From JAFGXT01 sp963677165 (GTDB taxonomy: Bacteria; Verrucomicrobiota; Lentisphaeria; Victivallales; SZUA-371): a stretch of DNA of 64,000 nt. The stretch lies in NCBI GenBank assembly GCA_963677165.2, contig CAXXSX010000002.1:5394001-5458000 (forward strand), read 5' to 3'. Position numbers and translations under genes: made by a program. This document shows positions 35,793 through 44,232 of the stretch, piece after piece (the stretch's first letter is position 1; every line of letters starts with the position of its first letter). The notes under the pieces were generated by a model that worked only from the letters and a program-made list of their open reading frames with translations, was not told the DNA's origin and searched no databases.

Positions 35793-36704
35793 ATGAAGCT
35801 TGCGTCGATCCTCAATCCAGATATGGTTGTATGCAAGGTTGCCGGTGCTACCCGCGAGGAAATATACGGCAACATGATCGATCACGTGATGAAACACATT
35901 ACTCCAGGGCTCGGACGTGATGAAATTCTGAACGAAATGACCGAACGCGAAGACTCCATAAAAATTCCATACGAGGGCATTGCACTGCCCCATATAAGAA
36001 ACTCGGTTTTCGGTGACCTGTTTATTGCGATCGGGACACTGGAAAATCCGGTAAAGCTCAAAGAATGCGACTTCCGGGAATCCGGCATTATCATTATGTC
36101 GTTTATCTCTCAGTCAATGTCAGACACATATCTCAAGGCCCTTGCGGCCTTCACCAAATATCTGATCAAACCGGATAACCAGGCAAAGTTGCTCGAAGCA
36201 ACGGATGGAGAACAACTAATCGACATGATCAACGCCGATAATGTCGAACTAAAGAGCGAAATCACGGCGGAAGATGTAATGAAAACCAACTTCACTTCCG
36301 TCAAACAGGATTCCTCTTTGTCGGAAGCTCTTGATATTTTCACTCGCGACAGGCTGGAACAAATTCCGGTTGTTGACGATCTGGGAAAACTGCTCGGAAT
36401 TATTGACGCGACCGAAATTATCCGCAGGCACGTGCCTGAATATATTCTGATGATGGATAATCTGAAATTCCTGACCAGTTTTGAACCCTTTGACAAGATA
36501 TTCAAAGAGGAACAGACCCTTTGTGTAAAGGATTTCATGCAGCAGCCAAAGGCTGTGATCTCCACCCGCACTCCTTTGATCCAGCTTACTGTAAGCCTGG
36601 TAAAAAAGGAAGCACCGAACTTGTATGTCGTTACTGACGAGAACGACAAACTGGTAGGGGTCATATCCATTCAACAGTTGATCCATAAAGTATTGAGAGG
36701 ATAG
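35793..36704 (+). CDS. PTS EIIA (type 2) domain fused to a CBS pair
   Basis: Residues about 1-145 form an EIIA-Ntr/fructose-type domain with the phosphorylatable His in GIALPHIRN. Residues about 155-300 carry two CBS motifs (AEDVMKTNFTSVKQDSSLSEAL with IPVVDDLGKLLGIIDATEI; VKDFMQQPKAVISTRTPL with NLYVVTDENDKLVGVISI). CBS pairs bind adenine nucleotides. There are no membrane segments. It has an AGGAGG box and ends 7 bp before a NhaD/ArsB-type antiporter gene, so it is probably the antiporter's cytoplasmic regulator, combining phosphoryl-group and nucleotide signals. Confidence 0.83.
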   Translation: MKLASILNPDMVVCKVAGATREEIYGNMIDHVMKHITPGLGRDEILNEMTEREDSIKIPYEGIALPHIRNSVFGDLFIAIGTLENPVKLKECDFRESGIIIMSFISQSMSDTYLKALAAFTKYLIKPDNQAKLLEATDGEQLIDMINADNVELKSEITAEDVMKTNFTSVKQDSSLSEALDIFTRDRLEQIPVVDDLGKLLGIIDATEIIRRHVPEYILMMDNLKFLTSFEPFDKIFKEEQTLCVKDFMQQPKAVISTRTPLIQLTVSLVKKEAPNLYVVTDENDKLVGVISIQQLIHKVLRG

Positions 36705-36711
36705 TGGTACC

Positions 36712-38160
36712 ATGGATATGTTTCTATTCTGGTTTGCCACAATTGTATTCTTTGGAACCTATGCCGTCATCGCATCGGAAAAGGTCCATAAAACAGTTGC
36801 GGCTTTGATCGGGGCCTCGCTTATGATGCTGGTTGTCCTTGAGGGACCGTCTCACGGCAGTCATGATTCCGGTAAAATGTCAATCACCCGGATAGTGGAA
36901 AAAAGTATTATGCAGGCCGACAGTCACACTCGTGTTGACTTACAGGACGAATTATCGCATGCTCATGCAAAAATGGAGCACTACGATAAACTTGATGTTT
37001 TCGCACGGTTTGTAAACTTCGACGTTATCTTTACGCTTGCCGGAATGATGCTGCTGGTGAATATCCTCAGCGGTACCGGAATTTTCCAGTATGTCGCGAT
37101 TATGAGTGCAAAAATAGCCAAAGGCTCACCGATGCGAACGATGCTTTTACTGGTGGTCGCAACCGCGGTTCTTTCCGCATTTCTTGATAACGTGACAACC
37201 GTACTACTTATCGCACCGGTAACCTTGCTGGTAGCTTCCGAACTGGGAGTACCGGCAATTCCATTCCTGATGGCAGAAACGATGGCATCCAATATCGGCG
37301 GCACCGCGACTTTGATCGGGGATCCGCCGAACCTGATCATCGGATCCGTGGCTAATTTGAACTTTGCCGCATTCCTGATCAACCTGGCGCCGTTCATTCT
37401 GGTAATTCTGGCCATTTATTGTGTCTGCCTAAAATTTTACTACGGCAAACGCATGGAAGTTACAGTAGAAAAACGCGCGAGAATAATGGAACTGGATGAA
37501 AAAGCCGCTATTACTGACTGGTCGAACATGACCCGCGGCGGCATTATTATGCTGATCACCATCGGTGGTTTCCTGGTTCACGGAGCACTGCACATTCAAC
37601 CATGCGTAGTCGCAATGGCAGGAGCGTCTCTTGCCCTTGCATTCTGCAAGGTCGATGTCGAACATGCGCTGAGCAAGATCGAATGGGATACGCTGTTTTT
37701 CTTCCTCGGACTGTTTGTGGTCGTCAACGGCGCCGACAAAGCCGGACTCATGGCGAAGTTCGGCAGTCTGCTTGGTATGACTGCCGACTGGAACCCGCTG
37801 GTTGTGGTCCTGGTTGTTATGTGGGTTAGCGGAATTGCCGCAGCCATCACCAATAACGTATCATTCACTGCCGCCATGGTAACCGTGGTGTACGCTTTTG
37901 TTCACAGCGCCCCGCTCTTTAAAGACAGCGTAGTGAACCAGCAGCTCATGTGGTGGGGCCTGGCCCTCGCGGTATGCCTTGGAGGTAACGGCACCCTGGT
38001 GGGAGCCGCCGCCAACCTGGTAACAGCCGGAATAGCAGAGAAAGCGGGAATGAAGATATCATTCAAGGAATTCCTGCGTTATGGCGTTCCAGTTACTTTT
38101 GTGAGCCTTATTGCCGCTTCCGGATACATAATTGCAAGATATCATATACTGTGTAAATGA
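36712..38160 (+). CDS. Ion-transporter superfamily permease, NhaD/ArsB type
   Basis: The 482-residue membrane protein has about 11-12 hydrophobic segments and the hallmark ASNIGGTATLIGDPPNLIIGS, with the symmetric second motif AITNNVSFTAAMVTV and GGNGTLVGAAANLV. These features define the NhaD/ArsB branch of the IT superfamily, which exchanges Na+ for H+ or exports oxyanions. A His-rich hydrophilic loop follows the second helix (GPSHGSHDSG...HAHAKMEHYDK). It directly follows the EIIA-CBS gene and overlaps the next gene by 4 bp. Na+/H+ exchange is the best guess; the ion is not proven. Confidence 0.83.
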   Translation: MDMFLFWFATIVFFGTYAVIASEKVHKTVAALIGASLMMLVVLEGPSHGSHDSGKMSITRIVEKSIMQADSHTRVDLQDELSHAHAKMEHYDKLDVFARFVNFDVIFTLAGMMLLVNILSGTGIFQYVAIMSAKIAKGSPMRTMLLLVVATAVLSAFLDNVTTVLLIAPVTLLVASELGVPAIPFLMAETMASNIGGTATLIGDPPNLIIGSVANLNFAAFLINLAPFILVILAIYCVCLKFYYGKRMEVTVEKRARIMELDEKAAITDWSNMTRGGIIMLITIGGFLVHGALHIQPCVVAMAGASLALAFCKVDVEHALSKIEWDTLFFFLGLFVVVNGADKAGLMAKFGSLLGMTADWNPLVVVLVVMWVSGIAAAITNNVSFTAAMVTVVYAFVHSAPLFKDSVVNQQLMWWGLALAVCLGGNGTLVGAAANLVTAGIAEKAGMKISFKEFLRYGVPVTFVSLIAASGYIIARYHILCK

Positions 38161-38573
38161 CTTCTGAAAACATAACTATAAAAATCCTCACCGCTGCTGA
38201 AACCAACATCAGCAGCGTGGTGGAAATATACAAAGACGCCGGATGGTGGAAAGACAACTACTCTCCGGCGTTCATCCAGCCCATGATTGAGAAATCCTGT
38301 TGCTTTGCCGGAGCATTCGACGGCGACCGGATGATTGGCATGGGTCGGGCGATTTCCGATAATATCAGTGATGCATACATTCAGGATATAGCTGTACTCA
38401 AAGAATACCGCGGCTGTGGGATCGGCAGTAAAATTGTCGAGAAAATTATAGAAGAACTCAAATCCCGCGATGTTGACTGGATCGCCTTGATCGGCGAGCC
38501 AGGGACAGAATCTTTCTACAAAAGGCTTGGTTTTTCTGTTATGAACGGTTATATTCCTATGATATACCAGTAA
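38157..38573 (+). CDS. GNAT-family N-acetyltransferase
   Basis: A 138-residue single-domain GNAT protein with the acetyl-CoA loop YRGCGIGSKIVEKII and the final FYKRLGFSVM strand. The substrate is unknown. Its ATG overlaps the stop of the antiporter gene (ATGA), so it is translated from the same message. Confidence 0.87.
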   Translation: MTSENITIKILTAAETNISSVVEIYKDAGWWKDNYSPAFIQPMIEKSCCFAGAFDGDRMIGMGRAISDNISDAYIQDIAVLKEYRGCGIGSKIVEKIIEELKSRDVDWIALIGEPGTESFYKRLGFSVMNGYIPMIYQ

Positions 38574-38600
38574 ATAACGGAAGGATATAAAAAATATTTT

Positions 38601-39491
38601 ATGAGTTCACTTGACACCAACGCTTTTAAGCGTGTCGAACTGCAGGACAAAGAATTAATTCAGAACTTTGTCTTTAAAGAACAGCGAAGAAGCTGCGAGC
38701 TCAACTTTTGTAATATGTTTAACTGGTCGCCAACTTATAATTACCAATGGCAAATTCATGAAGACCGTCTTATCGTCATCCTGGACCAGGGAGATGAGAT
38801 ACTGTTTCCCGCCGGAGAATGGTTCTCTCCCGACGAACTAGCGGAACTATCAGACGCGATCAGAAAAACCGGTCATCGCGGGCGTATTTTTGACGTACCG
38901 GAAGAATACTTCGAAAAACATGATGACAAATTACAAAAACATTTTGGAATAATCCATTCACAAGCTTCCTGGGACTACGTTTATTCTACAGAAAAACTCA
39001 GTGCACTCAGTGGCAAAAAACTGAGAAAAAAACGTAACCACATTTCACAGTTTGAACGCAATTACACCAACTGGAAAGCCTGCGAAATAACCATAGACAA
39101 TGTTGAAGATTGTGAAAGGTTCATCGCAGAAATTCATCCGGAAACCGATCCTGATGATGAAGATTACCTTGCCATATCAACCGCATTAAAATTTCTGGAT
39201 CAAACTGGTCTCGAAGGGCTTGCACTATACATTGATGACAAGGTTGTAGCCATGGCTTTATTCAGTCGACAGACAGAAGACACTTATACCGTACACTTTG
39301 AAAAAACGAACAAAGATTTCATCGGATCATCCCAAATGATAAATCGCGAGACTGCCAATTTTCTCAGCGGACGCTGCCAGTATCTAAATCGGGAACAAGA
39401 TTTGGGCATCGACGGTCTACGCCATGCCAAGCGTTCATATGATCCCGAATTCATGATCAAACGCGTACAACTTGACCGTCACATACAGTAG
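38601..39491 (+). CDS. DUF2156 (phosphatidylglycerol lysyltransferase C-terminal-like) protein
   Basis: The 296-residue protein is a dual-GNAT-fold DUF2156 member: LNFCNMFNWSPTYNYQW near the N-terminus, KKLRKKRNHISQFERNY in the middle and LNREQDLGIDGLRHAKRSYDPEFMIKR at the end. The domain is the catalytic part of MprF-like aminoacyl-phospholipid synthases, but stand-alone cytosolic members are common and mostly uncharacterised. It begins 27 bp after the GNAT gene with a GGAAGG-type box and is probably the last gene of the antiporter operon. Confidence 0.83.
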   Translation: MSSLDTNAFKRVELQDKELIQNFVFKEQRRSCELNFCNMFNWSPTYNYQWQIHEDRLIVILDQGDEILFPAGEWFSPDELAELSDAIRKTGHRGRIFDVPEEYFEKHDDKLQKHFGIIHSQASWDYVYSTEKLSALSGKKLRKKRNHISQFERNYTNWKACEITIDNVEDCERFIAEIHPETDPDDEDYLAISTALKFLDQTGLEGLALYIDDKVVAMALFSRQTEDTYTVHFEKTNKDFIGSSQMINRETANFLSGRCQYLNREQDLGIDGLRHAKRSYDPEFMIKRVQLDRHIQ

Positions 39492-39492
39492 C

Positions 39493-40203
39493 TTAATGCT
39501 TTGTTTTCAGTTTTTTGCGCAGGTCTTTAATTGCCTTGTTCATGGCCTCAGCCATCAGTTCGGAGTACATGGCAACGCCTTTTCCTTCGTTGGCGTAAAG
39601 CCATACAGTGCGATACTTTTCACCGGAAAAACCATACTCCCAGACAATCTTGTTCGTCTTGGTATCGGTTAGGGTAAAATACACCGCCAGCCCATTAGTC
39701 ACCGTACCGGCAGGCAGGCCGACCATCCATAGAAACGGCCCGGCACTCATTAAACCGTAGGAAAACGGCTTCGCCATATAATAGGTTGACAGAACTGCTC
39801 CGCTCAAAATGTAATCACTGGGCACATCCGGTCCGGCAACAAACATTGCCTGCTTAAAGAGCTTCGATTTATTCAAACTATATGCGGCAGCCTGCGCCAA
39901 CTCAACTTTCGGCTCAAAATTAAACTCATCAACAGTCATCATTAGTTCCGAATCTTCGGGACGATCATACTCTACATATCCGTAAGGCATCAACGGAATA
40001 AGGTAAAGATAGAAAGAATCGGTTTCGAATAATTCGCCACGAAAATCCCTGAACGGCTTAACCACAACAGTTTTATCGGGAAATATATTTTTTTTGAATT
40101 CAACATTTTCCACATTAGGTGGATAAACAAAACTACCGGGACCGGTACAACCATAAACAGTAAGCAACAGTACCGGCAACAATAAAACTCGCGACATCCT
40201 CAT
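39493..40203 (-). CDS. Putative lipoprotein of unknown function
   Basis: The 236-residue product has a lipoprotein signal with Cys19 (LLLTVYGCTG). The body holds a VVVKPFRDFRGE strand and an EDSELMMTVDEFNF segment resembling the layout of LPS/ABC-type envelope lipoproteins, which I cannot assign. It has a basic C-terminus (RKKLKTKH). Its stop is 1 bp from the convergent DUF2156 gene. It lies 7 bp downstream of the DUF3795 gene, and three small genes in a row run leftward here. Confidence 0.7.
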   Translation of the reverse strand: MRMSRVLLLPVLLLTVYGCTGPGSFVYPPNVENVEFKKNIFPDKTVVVKPFRDFRGELFETDSFYLYLIPLMPYGYVEYDRPEDSELMMTVDEFNFEPKVELAQAAAYSLNKSKLFKQAMFVAGPDVPSDYILSGAVLSTYYMAKPFSYGLMSAGPFLWMVGLPAGTVTNGLAVYFTLTDTKTNKIVWEYGFSGEKYRTVWLYANEGKGVAMYSELMAEAMNKAIKDLRKKLKTKH

Positions 40204-40210
40204 AAATTCC

Positions 40211-40546
40211 CTAAACTCCAGTCTGAAATAGTTTCATAAATTGCTCCGCAGCATAAGAATCCTTAAGCATATTCATAGTTTTTGCGCATGGAAATAAATC
40301 GCAGGAAGCACAACTATGCACATTTCTCTCGCGGCAGCATTTCCTTATCGCGCAATCGGCACAAAACAACGACACTTCGCCATCTTCCGCCATACACCCC
40401 TGGCAACGAATCTGGCCCGGAGCGATCGAACGACGATATATATCCGACCACCTTCCGGCTGCCTGCTGTTGTATTTGAACATTACCTTCTTTTGCAGCGA
40501 TGAAGCACTCACATTTTTCACAATCAATTCCGCAACACGAATACAT
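40211..40546 (-). CDS. DUF3795-type cysteine-rich small protein
   Basis: The protein has about 12 cysteines in CxxC-like pairs (MYSCCGIDCEKCECF, IRCQGCMAEDG, CADCAIRKCCRE, HSCASCDLFPC), the pattern of the DUF3795 zinc- or iron-binding family. The frame is open to 40576, but a run of G (GGGGGG) 7 bp before the ATG at 40546 and the family's usual MxxxCGxxC start favour the 111-residue form. Function is unknown. Confidence 0.8.
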   Translation of the reverse strand: MYSCCGIDCEKCECFIAAKEGNVQIQQQAAGRWSDIYRRSIAPGQIRCQGCMAEDGEVSLFCADCAIRKCCRERNVHSCASCDLFPCAKTMNMLKDSYAAEQFMKLFQTGV

Positions 40547-40582
40547 ATCAGTACCCCCCAGCCCGATTATACCCACTCGGAC

Positions 40583-40942
40583 CTATTGTTCTTTTTGGTT
40601 ATTGCTCGGAATTTCCACATTTTCTTTATAATATTCTACACCCCAACCCTGAATTTTTCCATCCTTAAAAACAACAGGCAGACATTCATCACGGGTAATC
40701 TGACAGTCAAACCCCCATCTGGTCTCTATATAATAAAACCATATATCAGGCTGATTGAAGTGTTTACCGCGCAAAGGTTCCCCCATAATGGCAAGCACCT
40801 CCGGTTTTGTCATTCCCTTCCTCAATTTCATCGAATTTTGACGATTGGGGTACTTGGAAAAGAAAGCACACGAGGGCAGAAAAAACATCATGACAGCAGC
40901 AACGGCAACAACGGAAAATTTAGAGTTGAAAAATTTTTTCAT
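40583..40942 (-). CDS. Small lipoprotein, BamE/SmpA-like fold
   Basis: The 119-residue product has a signal with Cys25 (MMFFLPSCAF) and the motif LRKGMTKPEVLAIMGEPL, the helix-turn typical of SmpA/OmlA-type and related outer-membrane lipoproteins. These often act as accessory subunits of envelope machines (BamE) or as DUF-type relatives. No bam gene is near, so a specific role is not claimed. It is first in a three-gene leftward run. Confidence 0.7.
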   Translation of the reverse strand: MKKFFNSKFSVVAVAAVMMFFLPSCAFFSKYPNRQNSMKLRKGMTKPEVLAIMGEPLRGKHFNQPDIWFYYIETRWGFDCQITRDECLPVVFKDGKIQGWGVEYYKENVEIPSNNQKEQ

Positions 40943-41109
40943 TTTTTTTTATATCCTGTAAGAAATCAATTAAATTTTGCATAATATATCATGTCGAGCC
41001 GTTTTGTAAAATTACATTTCCGTATGTTATCGCCGGAAACGTTAAAAACGAGTTGAAAATCCGGATTAAAGAGTTAATTTATGTCCTTACGTTTATGAAT
41101 TGAGGGAAT

Positions 41110-41460
41110 ATGTCGGACCACAAAGTTATTGGATATGCAGCATCCCTGTCGAAAGGCAGATATTTTGCCCATGGCGGAGCCATGCTGGTTGCAGGAGAAG
41201 AAAAAATTCTCCGGGGCTGCATCGAATCAGCATACAAAAGAAAAAGTGCATTAGCAAAATATCAGATAAAAAAGATCAGGTTCTGGGAAATTCAGCTATG
41301 GCTGAACAACGGAACATCTGTTTCTTTTGATGAAATATCGTATAATCGTTTCGCAGAATGTACCATAGAGGAAGGCAAGAAGATTAAATATGAAAGCTTT
41401 CCTCCCGAGCTAAAAGAAAAGTCTCAAGGAGTTCCAATTATAAAGGTTACACACAGATAG
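41110..41460 (+). CDS. Hypothetical cytoplasmic protein
   Basis: The 116-residue protein has no signal or membrane segment. It is basic (KRKSALAKYQIKKIRFWEIQLWLNN) and I recognise no family. GAGGGA lies just before the ATG, and the stop is 3 bp before the TrhA-like gene, so the two are probably co-translated. It may be a partner of that protein, but nothing in the sequence shows it. Confidence 0.6.
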   Translation: MSDHKVIGYAASLSKGRYFAHGGAMLVAGEEKILRGCIESAYKRKSALAKYQIKKIRFWEIQLWLNNGTSVSFDEISYNRFAECTIEEGKKIKYESFPPELKEKSQGVPIIKVTHR

Positions 41461-41463
41461 CAT

Positions 41464-42105
41464 ATGAATTTAAAGATGAAAGATCCGGTAAGTTGCCTGA
41501 GCCATCTGGTCGGAGTTTTACTGGCAATTGCGGGTCTTGTCCTTATGCTCGTGCGTACCGATGACGACATGAATGCCATGCACTATGTGGCTTTTTCCAT
41601 CTTCGGCACATCCATGATTCTGCTTTATCTAGCAAGTACCCTCTACCACTGGTTTGACCTCTCTCACAAAAACACCCAGATATTTCGACGCATCGACCAT
41701 ATAATGATTTTCGTACTGATTGCCGGGACTTATACTCCTATCTGTCTTATCCCGCTAAACGGCGGTTGGGGCTGGGCCATATTCGGCTGTGCATGGGGGT
41801 TGGCTGTTGCCGGAACGATTTTCAAATTATTCTGGCTAACGGCACCAAGAAAGCTTTATACTTTTATTTATTTATTTATGGGCTGGATTATTATCATTGC
41901 AATCTGGCCGCTATGGAACGCCATTTCCCTTCCTGCCTTCTGCTGGCTGGTGGGCGGTGGCCTGTCTTATTCAATCGGAGCAGCTATTTATGGACTTAAG
42001 CGACCGGATCCATGGCCCAAATTTTTTGGTTTTCACGAAGTATTTCACCTTTTCATTCTGGTGGGAACATTCTGCCAGTTCTGGATGATCTACCGGTACC
42101 TGTAG
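41464..42105 (+). CDS. trhA: Hemolysin III-like / PAQR-family membrane protein (TrhA/YqfA)
   Basis: Seven hydrophobic segments in 213 residues, with the three conserved metal-site blocks of the HlyIII family: SxxxH in ASTLYHW, Asp in RRIDHIM, and HxxxH in FHEVFHLF near the C-terminus. Family members control membrane energetics or fluidity in the inner membrane. The last 135 bp are read on the other strand as the end of the GT-C glycosyltransferase. Both frames carry family-like sequence to their ends or close to them. Confidence 0.87.
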   Translation: MNLKMKDPVSCLSHLVGVLLAIAGLVLMLVRTDDDMNAMHYVAFSIFGTSMILLYLASTLYHWFDLSHKNTQIFRRIDHIMIFVLIAGTYTPICLIPLNGGWGWAIFGCAWGLAVAGTIFKLFWLTAPRKLYTFIYLFMGWIIIIAIWPLWNAISLPAFCWLVGGGLSYSIGAAIYGLKRPDPWPKFFGFHEVFHLFILVGTFCQFWMIYRYL

Positions 42106-44109
42106 CGTATCGTTCATCCACGTTCCGGATGATATTTTTTTCAGCTCTTCAGGCCCGATTTTATAAATCATGATTGAGCCGCCGGCATAATCATCAGGCT
42201 TACGTTTTCGAAGATAACGACACATATTCAAATAGCTGAACTGGTCGTATAAATTCATTACATTTTTCCAATATTCCTGACCCTTTCCCTTAAGTAGTTC
42301 AAGCAGCTTTCCCGATTGTTTTGCGGATAAATATTGATATTTTTTATTTAGCAATAATTGATAAAATTCCAGAAATTCTTTTCTTTTCAGTGGAGTATCG
42401 GAACCAACCAGATTCCAGAGATAAGTTATGCTAATACAATATATGCCGGGGCGTTCTTCATAGAATCCGGCAAGCCGCCCATTGCGCCGCTGCCTTAATA
42501 GATAATCGAATTTCTTCTTCACGTAAAATTCCGGCCTTAAATTAGAGAAACACGCCAGATAAATATTTTCGCCCCGACTATCAGATAGTTTACGGTCAAG
42601 CAGAATCAAGTCCTGTCCCCAATCCGCCGAACTATCCGCCAGCAACTTCCGGACATTTGACCTGCCGCCGGCAGAAACATTTACATACGACAAATAATTT
42701 GGATAAGCCATAAAGGAACAAACTCCAAACCAGCATAGCAACAAAAAACAAACTCTAGAGCCATAGCGCAACCTCAAGCACAAACCGCCAAATATGCCAC
42801 AGAAAAGAATAATACAAAGATATACCGGCATTATATACCTGAGACCAATATTTAACCCGCTGGCAACTGCTATTGAAAAATAAACTATACCGAAAAATAT
42901 AAATGGAAAAAAACAAATACCATAACGACTAATCGTTTTACATTTATAAGACAGTTTATCGCTACGCTTCCAGCTCAGTCCCAATATAACAGAATAAACA
43001 ATCGCAATAATCAATAATATCATCACCGGAACCGGCGTCTTCAGAGACATACCAACCGGAAAATAATACCAGCACCCTTTGGAGTATTTTCTGCCCAGAA
43101 GAAAGCTTTTACGAGGTTTTCCAGTTTTTAGAATATGAGCTAAGCCATAAATATAACTTTCAGGAAGAAGATGATATTTCCGTGCAACCTCCAATTCTCC
43201 TCGCGCAAAATTTCCATCCATCACGGAATCCCATGATTGATCAATTAATTGCACATCTCGCGGACAACTTAAGTTATTTTTCAATGAAGAATTAAAACCA
43301 TATGCAGCCCATATCAGAAAATACACAGAGAAAATACCAGCAAAAGCCGTAACACTAAGCATCACGATACGTTTTCTAAATATCCGTATGGTGCTTTTAT
43401 ATCCAGGAAGCTTGACCGTAACTTTACGAAAAAAGAACAATGATACGAGAAACAATACAAAAAAAATCGGAACAATTATGATGCCCGACATTTTAGACAT
43501 AATCACTCCGGCAATCCCGATAACAGCCAGCAAAAAATTCAATAAAGTAACATTCCGGAACAATCGCCAACAACTCCAGAGTGCAAGTAGAAAGAATATA
43601 CTCACCGGTAGATCAACAACCATCAATCTGGAATTCGCCAGAACAAATGGACTAAGACTATATATCGCCAGCGAAGTCAATCCCCCCGCACGTCCCCAGA
43701 TATTTGATGCAATAAGGAATACAATAATTCCTCCAACCAGACTATTAAAAATCAATACCGTTACTCTGCCCCAAATAACCATTTTATTATAATGAGTATT
43801 TAATTTCGGCAGCGCATGAGTTTTAAACTGCTGATCATGTACAATGACCATCAACATCTTATCAGAAGGGAATTCAACTTTTCCCGCCAGACGCGCACCA
43901 AACGCCGCCAGTCGCTGAGGGAGAATCCCACCTTCTGGATTTATCCGATAATTTCCCTTTAAATTATAATAAAGACCTCCAGCAAGAAACACCGGCTCAT
44001 CAAATGTCAGTGATTTTTGGAGAAGACTCAAAAAACCAAGGGAAAAATGTATCGCAATCAACCCGGCAACAATACACCAGGTCAGCCTTTTATTAAATCT
44101 TTTTACCAC
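41971..44109 (-). CDS. GT-C glycosyltransferase (ArnT/PMT superfamily)
   Basis: The 712-residue protein has about 11-12 hydrophobic segments, the N-terminal loop acidic motif SLTFDEPVF, and the PMT-type NYxxxDWGQDL block (SSADWGQDLILLDRKL) after the membrane part. Such enzymes move a sugar from a polyprenyl phosphate donor to an envelope acceptor outside the inner membrane. The C-terminal 45 or so residues are antisense to the trhA coding end. Real homologues of the last segment are not obvious, so this end may be a recent extension. A start box is not strong. Confidence 0.8.
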   Translation of the reverse strand: MVKRFNKRLTWCIVAGLIAIHFSLGFLSLLQKSLTFDEPVFLAGGLYYNLKGNYRINPEGGILPQRLAAFGARLAGKVEFPSDKMLMVIVHDQQFKTHALPKLNTHYNKMVIWGRVTVLIFNSLVGGIIVFLIASNIWGRAGGLTSLAIYSLSPFVLANSRLMVVDLPVSIFFLLALWSCWRLFRNVTLLNFLLAVIGIAGVIMSKMSGIIIVPIFFVLFLVSLFFFRKVTVKLPGYKSTIRIFRKRIVMLSVTAFAGIFSVYFLIWAAYGFNSSLKNNLSCPRDVQLIDQSWDSVMDGNFARGELEVARKYHLLPESYIYGLAHILKTGKPRKSFLLGRKYSKGCWYYFPVGMSLKTPVPVMILLIIAIVYSVILGLSWKRSDKLSYKCKTISRYGICFFPFIFFGIVYFSIAVASGLNIGLRYIMPVYLCIILFCGIFGGLCLRLRYGSRVCFLLLCWFGVCSFMAYPNYLSYVNVSAGGRSNVRKLLADSSADWGQDLILLDRKLSDSRGENIYLACFSNLRPEFYVKKKFDYLLRQRRNGRLAGFYEERPGIYCISITYLWNLVGSDTPLKRKEFLEFYQLLLNKKYQYLSAKQSGKLLELLKGKGQEYWKNVMNLYDQFSYLNMCRYLRKRKPDDYAGGSIMIYKIGPEELKKISSGTWMNDTLQVPVDHPELAECSHQNEKVKYFVKTKKFGPWIRSLKSINSCSD

Positions 44110-44169
44110 TAGATACCACTCACAACAAAACTACAAATACTATAATGTTTCAATATAGTGGCTTTTTTC

Positions 44170-44207
44170 AATAATAAAACCGGCATCCTATATAAGAATA
44201 CCGGTTT
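44170..44207 (-). terminator. Rho-independent terminator of the GH31 gene
   Basis: On the minus strand a stem aaaccggtat / atgccggttt (one mismatch, plus-strand arms 44177-44186 and 44198-44207) is followed by TTTTATTATTG. It lies 26 bp downstream of the GH31 stop. Confidence 0.75.
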
Positions 44208-44232
44208 CATTTATATTTTAATATATTTTTAT

